NCBI GenBank assembly: GCA_947168515.1
Contig: CAMVMF010000038.1
Span: forward strand, 1 to 33,978
DNA length: 33,978 nt
DNA from: an uncultured Bacteroidales bacterium
GTDB taxonomy: Bacteria; Bacteroidota; Bacteroidia; Bacteroidales; P3
Reading direction: 5' to 3'
The position numbers and the translations under genes are program-made. Below the pieces are notes generated by a model that saw only the letters and a list, made by a program, of their open reading frames with translations, did no database searches and was not told where the DNA came from. Shown here piece by piece: positions 1 through 9,487 of this stretch; position 1 is the first letter of the stretch; every line of letters starts with the position of its first letter.

Positions 1-56
1 CAATCGTATTTCATCTGGTTAAGAATCTTTCAACCGCTAATGATTGCAAATCCTTA

Positions 57-166
57 TACTCAATTGGGCAGGATTGCAAATCCTGCCCAACAACAAAGGA
101 TGTCTCGTTGCTGGGTGGCACATAGCCTTCCGTTGTGGCGGATTTGCAATCCGCCACAATTGAGTA
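57..166. repeat. REP-like inverted pair of palindromes
   Basis: Two 12-bp perfect hairpins lie in inverted orientation. The first has arms 64-75 and 79-90 with loop GCA; the second has arms 133-144 and 148-159 with loop TGC. Each is flanked on its outer side by the same 9-mer in opposite orientation (TACTCAATT at 57-65, AATTGAGTA at 158-166). Both share the core GGATT-GCA-AATCC or its complement, while the stem bases outside the core differ in a compensated way. A lone core copy, GATTGCAAATCC, sits at 42-53. This layout matches bacterial REP/BIME elements. Whether it is mobile, or acts as a transcript 3' end for the minus-strand operon ending at 213, is inference. Confidence 0.7.
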
Positions 167-185
167 GGGGAATTTGTAATTCCCC
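167..185. repeat. Third short palindrome next to the REP-like pair
   Basis: This is an 8-bp perfect stem (167-174 with 178-185) with loop TGT, directly abutting the REP-like pair. Its centre, GGAATT-TGT-AATTCC, resembles a degenerate form of the neighbouring core. It lies 27 bases past the stop codon of the sialidase-like gene. It may help end that minus-strand transcript, but no T-run follows it. Confidence 0.45.
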
Positions 186-212
186 AAGCCACACAGCAGT
201 TACATGAGGTTG

Positions 213-1259
213 CTAGTTATTGGCTGACAGCTGAACGTGGACGTGCTTGATGTGGGTGCGGCGGTAGGTGTAGACGATGTGGAGGGTGCCGTCGTCGGCC
301 TGGATGATGCTGGGATAGGAGTACTCGCCGTCGCCGTCTTCGAGGGTGAGCACATCGTGCCACTGGCGGCCATCGGCAGAAAGGGCCAACACCAACGGAG
401 TGCGGGGGCCGAACTGGCTGCCGGGAGTGAGACCTCGCGGGGTGTAGACCATGGCATGCAATCCCGAGGAGAGGGTCATGGCGTCGATGCCGGAGTTGTT
501 GTTGGGGATAGCGGTGAGGTGCATGGGGGTCCAATGGAGTCCTTTGTCGGTACTGTAGGTCTCGGCTAGGAAACCATTTTTGGTACGCATCAAGGCCAGG
601 AGGGTGTCGCCAGGCAGCGTAAGGATGGCGGGCTGAATGGCCTTGATGGTGGTGTCGCGCGGCACCTCCACCCGATGCCAACGGAGTCCGCGATTGATAG
701 AAATCTCGAAATGAGGCTGCCAGTCGGGCTCGTCGCTGGAGGGGGCTAACATCCGCCGGCCCAATGAGAGGGGTTTGTTCTTGATGGCCCCGAGCAACCC
801 TTTGGGGAGGGTCTGGGGTTCGGACCATGTGCGGCCACCGTCGGACGAACGCATGGTATGGCCCACCCATTCGGGGATATAGACCCCCGTCTTATAGAAG
901 AGCATCAGCTCGCCTTTCTGGCCCGGCACACGGCAGAGCACGGGATTCCAACAAGGGTGCTGCGTGGCGGAGTCCACCCATCCCGTGGCGATACGCTGGG
1001 GCTGGCTCCACGCCTGCGCCGCCTTGTCCTTGCGGCAGGACCAAATGCAGACATCCTTATTGCCCTCGTAGGAGCCACCGAAGAAGGCCACGACCAAGTC
1101 GCCTTCCGCGGTTTGGCAGAGGGTGGGCGCATGGCAGGAGGGGAACTGGGCCTGCCGATAGAGCAAGCCTGAATCTAACACCGCAGCCCTGGGCAGGGAC
1201 TGTGCAGAAATGGCGCAAGCCGACATCGCCATCGTTAGCAGGAGCAATAACCTATTCAT
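213..1259 (-). CDS. Exported BNR-repeat (BNR_2) sialidase-like protein
   Basis: A 348-residue protein with an N-terminal signal peptide (hydrophobic residues about 3-17, likely cut near the AISA-Q site at 19/20). Asp-box motifs of beta-propeller sialidases are visible: SSDGGRTW at 138-145, STDKGLHW at 236-243 and a weaker SINRGLRW at 187-194. The N-terminal part (SCHAPTL at 41-47, then FFGGSYEG and DVCIW) is typical of the BNR_2 family, which is often annotated as exo-alpha-sialidase. I do not see the classical FRIP arginine motif of GH33 sialidases, so true sialidase activity is uncertain. It is probably periplasmic or surface-associated and acts on glycans. It starts 2 bases after the stop of the S1/P1 nuclease gene, so the two are almost certainly co-transcribed. 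Confidence 0.8.
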   Translation of the reverse strand: MNRLLLLLTMAMSACAISAQSLPRAAVLDSGLLYRQAQFPSCHAPTLCQTAEGDLVVAFFGGSYEGNKDVCIWSCRKDKAAQAWSQPQRIATGWVDSATQHPCWNPVLCRVPGQKGELMLFYKTGVYIPEWVGHTMRSSDGGRTWSEPQTLPKGLLGAIKNKPLSLGRRMLAPSSDEPDWQPHFEISINRGLRWHRVEVPRDTTIKAIQPAILTLPGDTLLALMRTKNGFLAETYSTDKGLHWTPMHLTAIPNNNSGIDAMTLSSGLHAMVYTPRGLTPGSQFGPRTPLVLALSADGRQWHDVLTLEDGDGEYSYPSIIQADDGTLHIVYTYRRTHIKHVHVQLSANN

Positions 1260-1261
1260 CG

Positions 1262-2044
1262 TCAGCCGTAAATATCGTTAAGCAACATGGCCAGGCGGAT
1301 GCCGCTGGCATAGAGCTGCCACTCCATCTTGGGGGTGAAGTGATAGAGGTAGTGCCAACAGTTGCCGTCCCAGTCGGCATAGTAGTCGTATATCTCGTTG
1401 GTGAGGGCATAGTTGTGGCGCAGGAGGTCGGCATCGGTCATCCGCCGGATGGCGCGGGCCTGGTCGGAGAAGTGGTCTTGAAGGTATTCGGCATACTCGC
1501 TATAGCTGTAGCGGGAGGCCTCGATGAGGCCATCGTCCCAGATACGGTGGAGGTTGTAGGGCTGCTTGAACCACTGCAGAAAGACCCTGTTGCCTCCAAG
1601 GTCGTCGAGGTGGGCGGTGTGCATGGGACAGAAGCGGTCGCCCATGAGGTGGACGACAAAGCGCAGCGCATCGGCATTGGAAGGGTCGTTGTGCAGGAGA
1701 GCCACCAGGCTGTCCATGGCCCTGAAGAGGTTGCCACCTTCCTGAGGGTAGTGGGTGAGGCAGGCGACGAGGGCCGAGTCGGAGAGGCCGGGGTCGAAGT
1801 CCTGGTAATGCCAGTCGTAGCTGTCGGGATAGATAGTGTCGCTTTTAATCTCGTCGGCCCAGTTGGAATAATACACTATGCCGTGTTTGCCGAGGATGCG
1901 GTCGACCTGGCGGCGCGCACGAGGGGTGAGATTGTCGTAGGCCACTTGGGCGATGACGCGATGGCCCGTCTTGCCCCAAGCCAGCAGGTGCTGCGTGGGC
2001 CACAAGAGCAGGAGCAATAAAAAGAATAATCGTATACTGCGCAT
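1262..2044 (-). CDS. Exported S1/P1 family nuclease (zinc-dependent)
   Basis: A 260-residue protein with a leucine-rich signal peptide. Predicted cleavage after A22 leaves W23 as the mature N-terminus, as in the S1/P1 family, where the N-terminal Trp is itself a zinc ligand. The expected trinuclear zinc ligands can all be assigned: W23, H28 (WGKTGH), D64, H79 (WHY), H132 and D136 (VVHLMGD), H142 (MH), H166 and D170 (NLHRIWDDG). The family cleaves single-stranded DNA and RNA and can have 3'-nucleotidase activity. A periplasmic or extracellular role in nucleotide and phosphate scavenging is likely. It is the first gene of a two-gene minus-strand unit with the sialidase-like gene. I found no clear TAnnTTTG box upstream. 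Confidence 0.9.
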   Translation of the reverse strand: MRSIRLFFLLLLLLWPTQHLLAWGKTGHRVIAQVAYDNLTPRARRQVDRILGKHGIVYYSNWADEIKSDTIYPDSYDWHYQDFDPGLSDSALVACLTHYPQEGGNLFRAMDSLVALLHNDPSNADALRFVVHLMGDRFCPMHTAHLDDLGGNRVFLQWFKQPYNLHRIWDDGLIEASRYSYSEYAEYLQDHFSDQARAIRRMTDADLLRHNYALTNEIYDYYADWDGNCWHYLYHFTPKMEWQLYASGIRLAMLLNDIYG

Positions 2045-2486
2045 GAATATTATGTGTAAAGGATACGTTGATAAGAAATTGTTTTAAATATAATGCAAGT
2101 TCAGTTAATCAAGAATTAAGGACCTATTAACTTATGAACCAGCCAATAATTATTATTAACTATCTTTTATTATTTGTATTTTTCGTCTTTTTAGATGTTC
2201 CCATAATTAAATATGATTGTCCGCGATTGGCTTATACAGGAGGTCCGTTCTCTCCGAGGCGCCTGAGGCGTATCGATTACCAGTCACAGCACCGCGGCTC
2301 CACTGAGTACCATATAAATACCCCGAGGTGATTTCTATAAAACATCTTTTTCGTTCTTTGTTAGCATGAAGACCCATAAAATAAAACCGTTAGATTCGTG
2401 CAAAGGTGTTTATAATAATACATAGAGACTGTATGAAGTGTAGTGATAATTGGATGCAAAAATACATATTTTTTCGCAATCAACAA
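2045..2486. other. AT-rich intergenic region without a convincing gene
   Basis: About 440 bases separate the start of the nuclease gene from the terminator of the giant surface-protein gene. A 65-codon plus-strand reading frame (2134-2331) begins with a hydrophobic stretch and then turns into an arginine-rich tail; it has no recognisable domain and no ribosome binding site. I treat it as chance. The minus-strand promoter of the nuclease gene should lie here, but no consensus box was found. Confidence 0.4.
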
Positions 2487-2522
2487 AGAAAAAAAGGAGA
2501 CACCCTACATAGGGGTATCTCC
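2487..2522 (-). terminator. Intrinsic terminator of the giant T9SS surface-protein gene
   Basis: A hairpin with arms around 2496-2505 and 2512-2522 (one mismatched pair, loop TACAT) is preceded on the plus strand by an A-rich tract at 2487-2495. Read on the minus strand this is a stem followed by a T-run, about 30 bases past the stop codon at 2550. Confidence 0.75.
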
Positions 2523-2549
2523 TTGTGATAAGAACGGCAATGAAAAAGC

Positions 2550-5500
2550 CTAGCGGACCACTAATTTGCGGACCACGCTGATTTCGTTGCTCGTGATGTG
2601 GACAAAGTAGGTGCCTTGTGACAATCCTTCGACCTGCATTTCCTTGTTGCAGTCGCCGGCGCATTCCATGACCTCGCTACTGACCATGCGGCCATTGATG
2701 TCGACCACAGAAATTTGGACCTTGCCCTCGACACCGCTGACCGAGATGGTAGTGGCTTCGCTGGTGGGGTTAGGATAGATGCTGTATGCAAACCCATCTA
2801 CAACATCGGCTATGCCGACGGCACGAGGAGTACTGAAGGAGAACTGTGTAGACCAGATGCTGCTCACCTCTTCGGTGCATGCCGCCCTGATGTAGACATC
2901 GTAGTCGGTCTCATCTTCCAAGCCAGTGATGGTGTAGGGATGAGAGGTGACGGTGACGGTGGTGCCGCCGCCTTGGGTGAATCCTTGGTAACCGTAAGAA
3001 ATCTCCCAAGTGGACTCCTCGCCATTGACAGTCCAGTCGACAACAGCGGAATGGGCAGTAATGTCGCTGACAGTGACATTAGAGACCGGGGTACAGACAG
3101 GGGTGGTGAAGTTTACGGTCTCGCACCAGTCGCTATAGGTAGTGGCGGAACACATCGACTGCACGGCGACACCATAGGTGACACCCGGTTCCAAGCCGCT
3201 GATGGTGACGGTGGTGCCGTACACCGTGTCGGAGCTGCTGAAGGCACTGTTGGAAATGCTGACCACGTAGGCCACGGAGTTGCCACTGGGATCGGCATTC
3301 CAGTTGATGGTAACGTCTTGGAAGTCAGACTCCACGACATTCAGACCTTCCACCACATAGCAATGGAGCGTATCGGTGACACAGTTGCTGGTAGACCAGA
3401 AGGACAGGGCGGTATCGCTACAAATGCTCCGCACACGATATTCGTAGCGGGTGTTGGGTTCGAGGCTGCTGAAGGTGTAGGTGTGGGCCGTGATACGCGT
3501 GGGCGCGGGCCATGCTTGGTCGGGAGTGCGGACAGATACATCGAAACTGCTGGCAGGGCTGTTCCATGTGACAGTGATGGAAGTGGCCTCGACATTGGCG
3601 TTGGTGAAGACAGGACGAGTGCAGGACTCGGAGCCGTAGACCACCACGCTGTCGAGCAAGATGCCCAAACCGAAACCACTGTGGGCCTTAAAGCCTACCT
3701 GATAGGTGGAAGTGGTGTTGGGGAGCATGACAGTGTCGGCCTGCCAGTTGGTAATGCTGGTGTTCCACGATGCCAGATAGTGCCAAGCAGAATCGGGATG
3801 CACACGGTAGAGGACGGCAAGGGTGTCTTGGTCGGTGCCCCATGCTGGCTGGGCATGGAAGAAGGTCATCATCACCTCGTCGTCGCTCTGGATGTCGAGC
3901 ATGGGCGAAACAAGGGTGGTGGTATAGCCCGAATAGCTATTGACAGAGAAACGGGCATTGTACTGGCCGGTGGCAGCACCTGACATACCGCCGTAGGCAT
4001 TGCCGCCGCGTCCGGTGGTCCAGCCCACATCGCCTACCTGGTAGTTCTGAGACCAGCAGGCAATACCATTCTCGAAATCCTCCACCCAGGGGAAGATGGT
4101 GACGATGCTGTCGCATCCCGTCAGGCAAGTGACCGTGGATGCGAAGCCTGTGTCGGAGGCAGAGCAAATGGGCAGCACAAAAATGTCGTAGGAAGTGGTG
4201 GGGGCCAAGCCCGTAAGGGTGACATGACTATTTGTGGCCAGCAGTCTGGTGCCCATTCCGGTGGTGAAACCAGAGACACCGTATTCGACTATCCAACGAG
4301 TGGCCGAGCCGTCGTCCCAGTCGACATCAATGGTGGAGGCCGAAGAGGAGCTGGCGGTAAGATTGGTCGGGGAAGGACAGGTGATGAGTTCCATGCTGAT
4401 ATTGTCGATGGCGGCAGGGGGATTGGAGCCCATGGCACCGTCGTTAGTCCAGACAATGGTAAGGTAGTAGTTGCCGGCTTGGAGGTCGACGCTGTGCTGG
4501 TCGTACTGCCATGTGTTGCGCAGATTGCGCTTGCCGCCGTCGAGGGCTATCCAGCCAGTGGGCAGGGTGTTGCTGTAGCGGTTGACAGCAGAGAAGGAGG
4601 TGGTAAAGTCATAGTCTTCGGGGACTAAGGCCACGCGCATGAGGTCGTAGCTGCCCTCGCCCTGGCAACGCCAGTTATAGCTGATGGAATAGGAGCTGTC
4701 GTAAGGAACCTGTATATAAGTCATGGCAAAACAAATCGACTGATTGGTATTGGTGTAGGCATTGGTGGTGCCACCGTCGTTGGTGACATACATGCAGTTG
4801 GTGCCACCATTGCTGACGGCGTTGCCGATATACCACCCGTTGGAGCCGATGCGCTGATAGATGGTGAAGGTGTTGGTGCTGTCTTCGAAGTCGTTGAAAT
4901 AGGGCAGGAAGTGGGGGTCGGCAGCCAAGGTGGAGAAATGGGTTGACAGCAAGTCGCTGGTGCCGTTGGGGCAGTTGTTGACCACCCAGACATAATAGCT
5001 GGTGACAGCAGAGAGTCCGGTGAAGCTATAGCTGGTGGTGGCGGCGGTGTCGGTAAGGAAAGCCGACGACAAGTCGTTGGTAGTAGAAATAGAGACAATG
5101 TAGCTGCCATTGCTGCTGGTGTCGGTCCACTGGATGGTGGCCGTTGTCATACCTACGGCACTGACGGCCAAGTTGCTCAGTTCGGCGCAGCCGTTGTTGT
5201 AGTTGAGCGAGAGGTCATCGATATAGAAGCTGCTGTAGCTAGAGCCAACGGTGCGGATGCAGAGGAAACGACAGCTGTCGGGAGCTCCGCTGAGGTCGAC
5301 ACGCATACGTTGCCACTCGCTACCGTCGCCGGTATAGGTGACCGTGTCGAGGGAGACAAAGGTCGACTGGTCGTTCTGATTGCTCAGCACGCCGACCTCT
5401 GCCTGATAGGTATAGCTGGAGGGATAGGGTCCATACATATAGAATTTCAATATCAGAGAGTCCAGACCTTGCATCTCTGGCAGAGCCAGCCAGCAGTTAT

Positions 5501-8500
5501 AGTAGGGGTACATATACATGCTGTTGCTGCCGCCCTCGGTGTGGTTGTTGTAGGTATAAAGGTAGGGATAGGAGCTGTAAGTGCTGCTACTGCCACGGCT
5601 CCAGCACTGCTGTATGGGAGAGCCGGTAGAGCTGCTGGCCACGAAGTTCTCGAAGTCCTCGCTCCAGGGGAAAGTGGAAACAACGTCGCAAGCGGTGGTG
5701 AAATGGGTAATATTGGCATCGCTCAGGCCGAAAGGACAAATGGAGTGGACAAAGATGTAGTATTCCGTGGCGGCGGTGAGACCCGTGAAGGTGTGACTGG
5801 TAGAGGTGGTGACAACAGAGTCGAAAGCGGCTGTCTCGTCGTTGGAGGTGGCAATGTATAGCTTATAACTGCCCACAGCAGCGGTGTCGGTCCAAGAAAG
5901 GGTAACGCTGTTGGTGCCGAAGGAGTCGATGTGGAGGTTGCGCACCGAGTCGCAGGCATTGGGAATATAGAGCACAAAGTCGTCCAAGAAAACAGTGAAA
6001 CGGCCACTCTTAACAGCCCTGAAGGCCACACGGTTGCCATTTCCGCTATAGCTGATGAGCACATTTTTCTTGACATAGGAGTAGAGGCTGTTGCAGTCGG
6101 AAATATCGATAGTGTCGATTGGCTGGAAATCAGAGTCGTTGGTCAGGACACCAAGTTCCAGCACCGTGGGGGCATAGGAGGAAGTAGTGGCGATATAAAA
6201 CTCTAGAGCCAGACCGTCGATAGTGTCGAACGCAGGCAGTGCGAAGATTTCGGTACCGCCATTGGAGGCCTCCATCTCAAAGTAGACATTGCCAGTGCGG
6301 GCATTGCTGCTGTAGTTGTAGCAGCTGGGGAAGGTGCCGCTGCCGCTGGTGCCTGTGGCAGTGCGGATCCAGCAGTTGGGCATGTCGCCCGTTTGATAGC
6401 CCTCAAAGCCCTCCACCAAAGGCAGCGAGCTGCGAGACATGGTGGCACATGCCGTGCGGGCCGAGACATGGCCGTAGGGCACATTGGCACTGCCGGGGCA
6501 GAGGCTACCCACGCGGAAGTCGTAAAGCACATTGGCACTGAGGCCGGTGACCACCGAGGTCTGGGATGTGGTGGCACTCTCTGCCACCGTCCAACTGGTG
6601 TCGGTGGCGGGTTTGTATTCCACCGTCCAGCTGCTTTCACTCATACCGGGTACCCAAGCCAGCGTGACGCTGTTGGCCGCAGCACCAGCAACCGAGACAT
6701 TAGGAGCCACGCAGCTGGCATCGCCACAGGGGGAGACGAAAACCACATTGGGGCGGGAGCTGGAGGAACTGATGGACGTTGGGGAAGCGGGGTCGATGTT
6801 GGTACCATCGCTATACTGATACAGCACGGTGCCCGTCAGTCCGCTGGTTGACTGCCAATTGGTAGTGCTGTAATAGGTTCCCGTGTTGTTATCGATGGTG
6901 ATGACAATGTTGCTGGTGGTGTTGGGACGGACCCAGGGGGTGTCGAAGGTGAACTCGTTTTCACCCGTCTGGAAGGTACGTGTGGCCGAATAGACCCGCT
7001 TGGTGGAATCCATGACGATGGGGGTGCCGCTGAGGCTGCTGGCAGAGGTGGTGTCGATATAGATGTCTATGTCGAAGCTGCCAGAGGAGGCACTGGTGGA
7101 GGTGAACTTGAGACCGAAGACGGTGTCTAAGAGGTTGTTCAACTCGCTGGCCTGGAAAAGTATCTGGCTGAAACTGTAGCGGTAGTAGGTGTTCAAGGGA
7201 GAGTTAGCCGTGGTGCTGGTACCGTCACCCACATGGACTTCGCCACCAACAAAGCAGATGGTGGTGAAATAAAGGCCCACGGGGTTGCTGACCTCGCTGG
7301 CGGAGCAGTTGGCGGTGACGGAAACATAGTAGGTGGTGGTTTGGTTCAAACCGCTGACCAAAAAACTACGCACGCTGTCGGCCACAGTGTAGCTGGAGGA
7401 TGTGCCAGCAGCCGTATCGGTGACGGTGATGGTGAAGCCCTCGGGGGTGGCAGTGGTGCTGTAGTTCCATGTCACCTGGGCCGAGCCGCCGGCTATGTCG
7501 CTCACGCTTACGTCGTAAGGGTCGAGACAGGAGGGCAGGTCGTAGCAACTTACCGTCAGGGCAAAGCCAGCAGAGCTATTGTAGGAAGCTGTTTGGAACT
7601 CGATGGTAAGGGGACCCTCGGTAGAAGCCACATTGACGCTGTCGTCGGTGGTGATGTCGCAGAGCTGACGACCAGAGGTACCTACACCATCATATATTTT
7701 CAAGTGAGACACATAGTAGGAGCTATAGTAGATATTGGCATAGCCGCTCAGCCGCACAGCCTGGGTGTTGTCGGTTGGATAAACCACCAGATAGGATGTT
7801 TGGCTGTTGGAATAGTTGCCGCTCAGGCCACCGTCGTCGGTGATGGTACCACCACACATCTGCACGGTGTCGGTCTGGTTGGCCGCCATCACATACAGGT
7901 TGGGACGGGCGGTGACAGGTCCTACCCAGTAACTCTGTTCGCCACCACAGTTGGCGCGGAGGTAGAAATCATAGGTGAGCGAGTCGGCCAACCCTGAGAC
8001 TGTGCCATAGGAGTCATAGAAAGTGACGGTGTTGGTCATCACGGTGTCGGGATTCATGCCCACGGGGCCGTAGACCACTTCCCACTCGTTGGCATTGGTG
8101 TCGCTCCAAGACAGGTCCATGGTGCCAGAAGCCGTACCGGTGGTATGGAAACCCCATGGCAACTGACAGTTGCGGACGGTACGGATAGTGATATTGTCGA
8201 GATAGATAGCGTAATAGTTGCTACTGGGACAGAACTTGCGGTAGACAATGTAGCCCATGTCGGTTGTGGGCAGGTCGGCAAAACTGACCGAATACTCGGC
8301 CCAGCTGTCGGTGATGTCGAAGGTGTCCAGCATGACGGCATTGGCTATGGAGTCGAGGCTGGTGACGTAGCCCACGGCCACATGGACGGTGTAGTAGTTG
8401 TAGGACTTCTTGGCCCAGAAACGGGTCTCAAAGGTGTTGATGGGGGCATACAGATAGGGTGAAGCAATGGAGACGGTACTGCTGTTGCTGCCCATATTCA

Positions 8501-9446
8501 GGGCGCTGCTGCCATCCAACCCCTGTCCATTGGAGATGGAAGGATAGCTGCCGCTGGGTTCGGTGATGTTCCAGCAGCTGGGGAAGCTGACATCGTAGCC
8601 CTCCATAGTCTCGACCAAAGGAAAGACCGGCATGCCACAGCTGGTTCGGAAACTGAAATATACTCCCTCGCTGGTGTCGTTGCCAGTACAGTTGTTGTAG
8701 AGGTAGCCCGAATACAATGTGTTGGGTTCTAGACCACTGAAGCTATAGCTGTTGGTGGAAGGATAGTACCAGGTACTGTCGTTGTTGAGATAGAGGAGAT
8801 AGCCAGCCGACACAGTGGCGGCAGCCCAACTGAGGGAGGCGCTATTGCTGTCGACCGTGGCACTGACGTTGCCAGGCAGATAGGCGCAGCTGGGAGCGTT
8901 GGAGATGGTCATGTCGTCAATGAATACCGTGTAGGTGCCCGAGCCGGTGTAGGTGGCGCGGAAACCGATGCGGTGGCCTGGGCCGCTATAGTCCACCAGA
9001 TAGACACGGCAGGGCTGGTAGCTGCCTGAATAGGAGGAGCCTAGGATGGTGTCGACAGGCACAAAGGTGGAGTCTTCCATCACGCCTATTTCCAAGGTGG
9101 TATGGCTGTAGTCGTTCAGGAAACGGATATAGAAATCCAACATCAGGTTGGACGGATTGGCAAACTCAGGCGTGGCACACAACTCTGTCACACCGGTGTT
9201 GCTCTCCAATTCAAAGTAATAGCTGCCCGTACGCGCGTTGGGCGCATACTGGTAGCAGCAGGGAAAAACGCTGGACGCTCCGGATGAGCCAATCAAATAG
9301 TTCACCCAGCCCGTTGGCAGATGAGTAGTGGCATCAGGATTCTCAAATCCTTCGCTATACGGCACCGACTGATAAGACTGCGCCATGACTGTCATGGGCA
9401 GCAGCAATGCCACAAGCAATAAAACTTTTTTTATAATTTCATTCAT
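2550..9446 (-). CDS. Giant modular fibronectin-III/jelly-roll surface protein with T9SS sorting domain
   Basis: About 2298 residues. I chose the ATG at 9446 because a clear signal peptide starts there (MNEIIKK, then a Leu/Val core ending VMAQ); an upstream in-frame Met at 9488 would add 14 residues before it. By eye the protein alternates about six MAM/cleaved-adhesin-like jelly-roll modules (each with an xFPxxExFE-type start and an xxIDDxxI-type end) with about ten fibronectin type III modules (GL-xxxT-Y patterns). It also has one CUB-like module around residues 535-645 (CGGTITDDGG, then HLKIYDGVG) and one module opening with GDGTSTT. The last roughly 85 residues form a type A T9SS sorting domain (YPNPTSEATTISVSG to the terminal RKLVVR). 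It is therefore expected to be exported, cleaved and attached to the surface or secreted. An adhesive or substrate-binding role is inferred; no catalytic domain was recognised. Confidence 0.88.
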   Translation of the reverse strand: MNEIIKKVLLLVALLLPMTVMAQSYQSVPYSEGFENPDATTHLPTGWVNYLIGSSGASSVFPCCYQYAPNARTGSYYFELESNTGVTELCATPEFANPSNLMLDFYIRFLNDYSHTTLEIGVMEDSTFVPVDTILGSSYSGSYQPCRVYLVDYSGPGHRIGFRATYTGSGTYTVFIDDMTISNAPSCAYLPGNVSATVDSNSASLSWAAATVSAGYLLYLNNDSTWYYPSTNSYSFSGLEPNTLYSGYLYNNCTGNDTSEGVYFSFRTSCGMPVFPLVETMEGYDVSFPSCWNITEPSGSYPSISNGQGLDGSSALNMGSNSSTVSIASPYLYAPINTFETRFWAKKSYNYYTVHVAVGYVTSLDSIANAVMLDTFDITDSWAEYSVSFADLPTTDMGYIVYRKFCPSSNYYAIYLDNITIRTVRNCQLPWGFHTTGTASGTMDLSWSDTNANEWEVVYGPVGMNPDTVMTNTVTFYDSYGTVSGLADSLTYDFYLRANCGGEQSYWVGPVTARPNLYVMAANQTDTVQMCGGTITDDGGLSGNYSNSQTSYLVVYPTDNTQAVRLSGYANIYYSSYYVSHLKIYDGVGTSGRQLCDITTDDSVNVASTEGPLTIEFQTASYNSSAGFALTVSCYDLPSCLDPYDVSVSDIAGGSAQVTWNYSTTATPEGFTITVTDTAAGTSSSYTVADSVRSFLVSGLNQTTTYYVSVTANCSASEVSNPVGLYFTTICFVGGEVHVGDGTSTTANSPLNTYYRYSFSQILFQASELNNLLDTVFGLKFTSTSASSGSFDIDIYIDTTSASSLSGTPIVMDSTKRVYSATRTFQTGENEFTFDTPWVRPNTTSNIVITIDNNTGTYYSTTNWQSTSGLTGTVLYQYSDGTNIDPASPTSISSSSSRPNVVFVSPCGDASCVAPNVSVAGAAANSVTLAWVPGMSESSWTVEYKPATDTSWTVAESATTSQTSVVTGLSANVLYDFRVGSLCPGSANVPYGHVSARTACATMSRSSLPLVEGFEGYQTGDMPNCWIRTATGTSGSGTFPSCYNYSSNARTGNVYFEMEASNGGTEIFALPAFDTIDGLALEFYIATTSSYAPTVLELGVLTNDSDFQPIDTIDISDCNSLYSYVKKNVLISYSGNGNRVAFRAVKSGRFTVFLDDFVLYIPNACDSVRNLHIDSFGTNSVTLSWTDTAAVGSYKLYIATSNDETAAFDSVVTTSTSHTFTGLTAATEYYIFVHSICPFGLSDANITHFTTACDVVSTFPWSEDFENFVASSSTGSPIQQCWSRGSSSTYSSYPYLYTYNNHTEGGSNSMYMYPYYNCWLALPEMQGLDSLILKFYMYGPYPSSYTYQAEVGVLSNQNDQSTFVSLDTVTYTGDGSEWQRMRVDLSGAPDSCRFLCIRTVGSSYSSFYIDDLSLNYNNGCAELSNLAVSAVGMTTATIQWTDTSSNGSYIVSISTTNDLSSAFLTDTAATTSYSFTGLSAVTSYYVWVVNNCPNGTSDLLSTHFSTLAADPHFLPYFNDFEDSTNTFTIYQRIGSNGWYIGNAVSNGGTNCMYVTNDGGTTNAYTNTNQSICFAMTYIQVPYDSSYSISYNWRCQGEGSYDLMRVALVPEDYDFTTSFSAVNRYSNTLPTGWIALDGGKRNLRNTWQYDQHSVDLQAGNYYLTIVWTNDGAMGSNPPAAIDNISMELITCPSPTNLTASSSSASTIDVDWDDGSATRWIVEYGVSGFTTGMGTRLLATNSHVTLTGLAPTTSYDIFVLPICSASDTGFASTVTCLTGCDSIVTIFPWVEDFENGIACWSQNYQVGDVGWTTGRGGNAYGGMSGAATGQYNARFSVNSYSGYTTTLVSPMLDIQSDDEVMMTFFHAQPAWGTDQDTLAVLYRVHPDSAWHYLASWNTSITNWQADTVMLPNTTSTYQVGFKAHSGFGLGILLDSVVVYGSESCTRPVFTNANVEATSITVTWNSPASSFDVSVRTPDQAWPAPTRITAHTYTFSSLEPNTRYEYRVRSICSDTALSFWSTSNCVTDTLHCYVVEGLNVVESDFQDVTINWNADPSGNSVAYVVSISNSAFSSSDTVYGTTVTISGLEPGVTYGVAVQSMCSATTYSDWCETVNFTTPVCTPVSNVTVSDITAHSAVVDWTVNGEESTWEISYGYQGFTQGGGTTVTVTSHPYTITGLEDETDYDVYIRAACTEEVSSIWSTQFSFSTPRAVGIADVVDGFAYSIYPNPTSEATTISVSGVEGKVQISVVDINGRMVSSEVMECAGDCNKEMQVEGLSQGTYFVHITSNEISVVRKLVVR

Positions 9447-9487
9447 AATTGCTATCTTTATCTGAAAAGACCATACTATATGGCACA

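Noticed and set aside
1..212. CRISPR array at the left edge
   Set aside because: The repeats are inverted palindromes, not evenly spaced direct repeats with spacers.
827..2020. 397-residue plus-strand open frame opposite the nuclease and sialidase-like genes
   Set aside because: It lies antisense to two well-supported genes, has no domain, and is explained by codon bias on the coding strand.
2134..2331. 65-codon plus-strand frame with a hydrophobic start
   Set aside because: No ribosome binding site, no domain, and an arginine-rich tail unlike a small membrane protein. Chance is more likely.
2221..2340. tRNA or other structured RNA in the GC-richer patch
   Set aside because: No T-loop consensus or cloverleaf pairing could be assembled.
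2715..3983. 422-residue plus-strand open frame opposite the giant surface protein
   Set aside because: A low-complexity Gly/Val/Asp-rich translation, typical of an antisense shadow.
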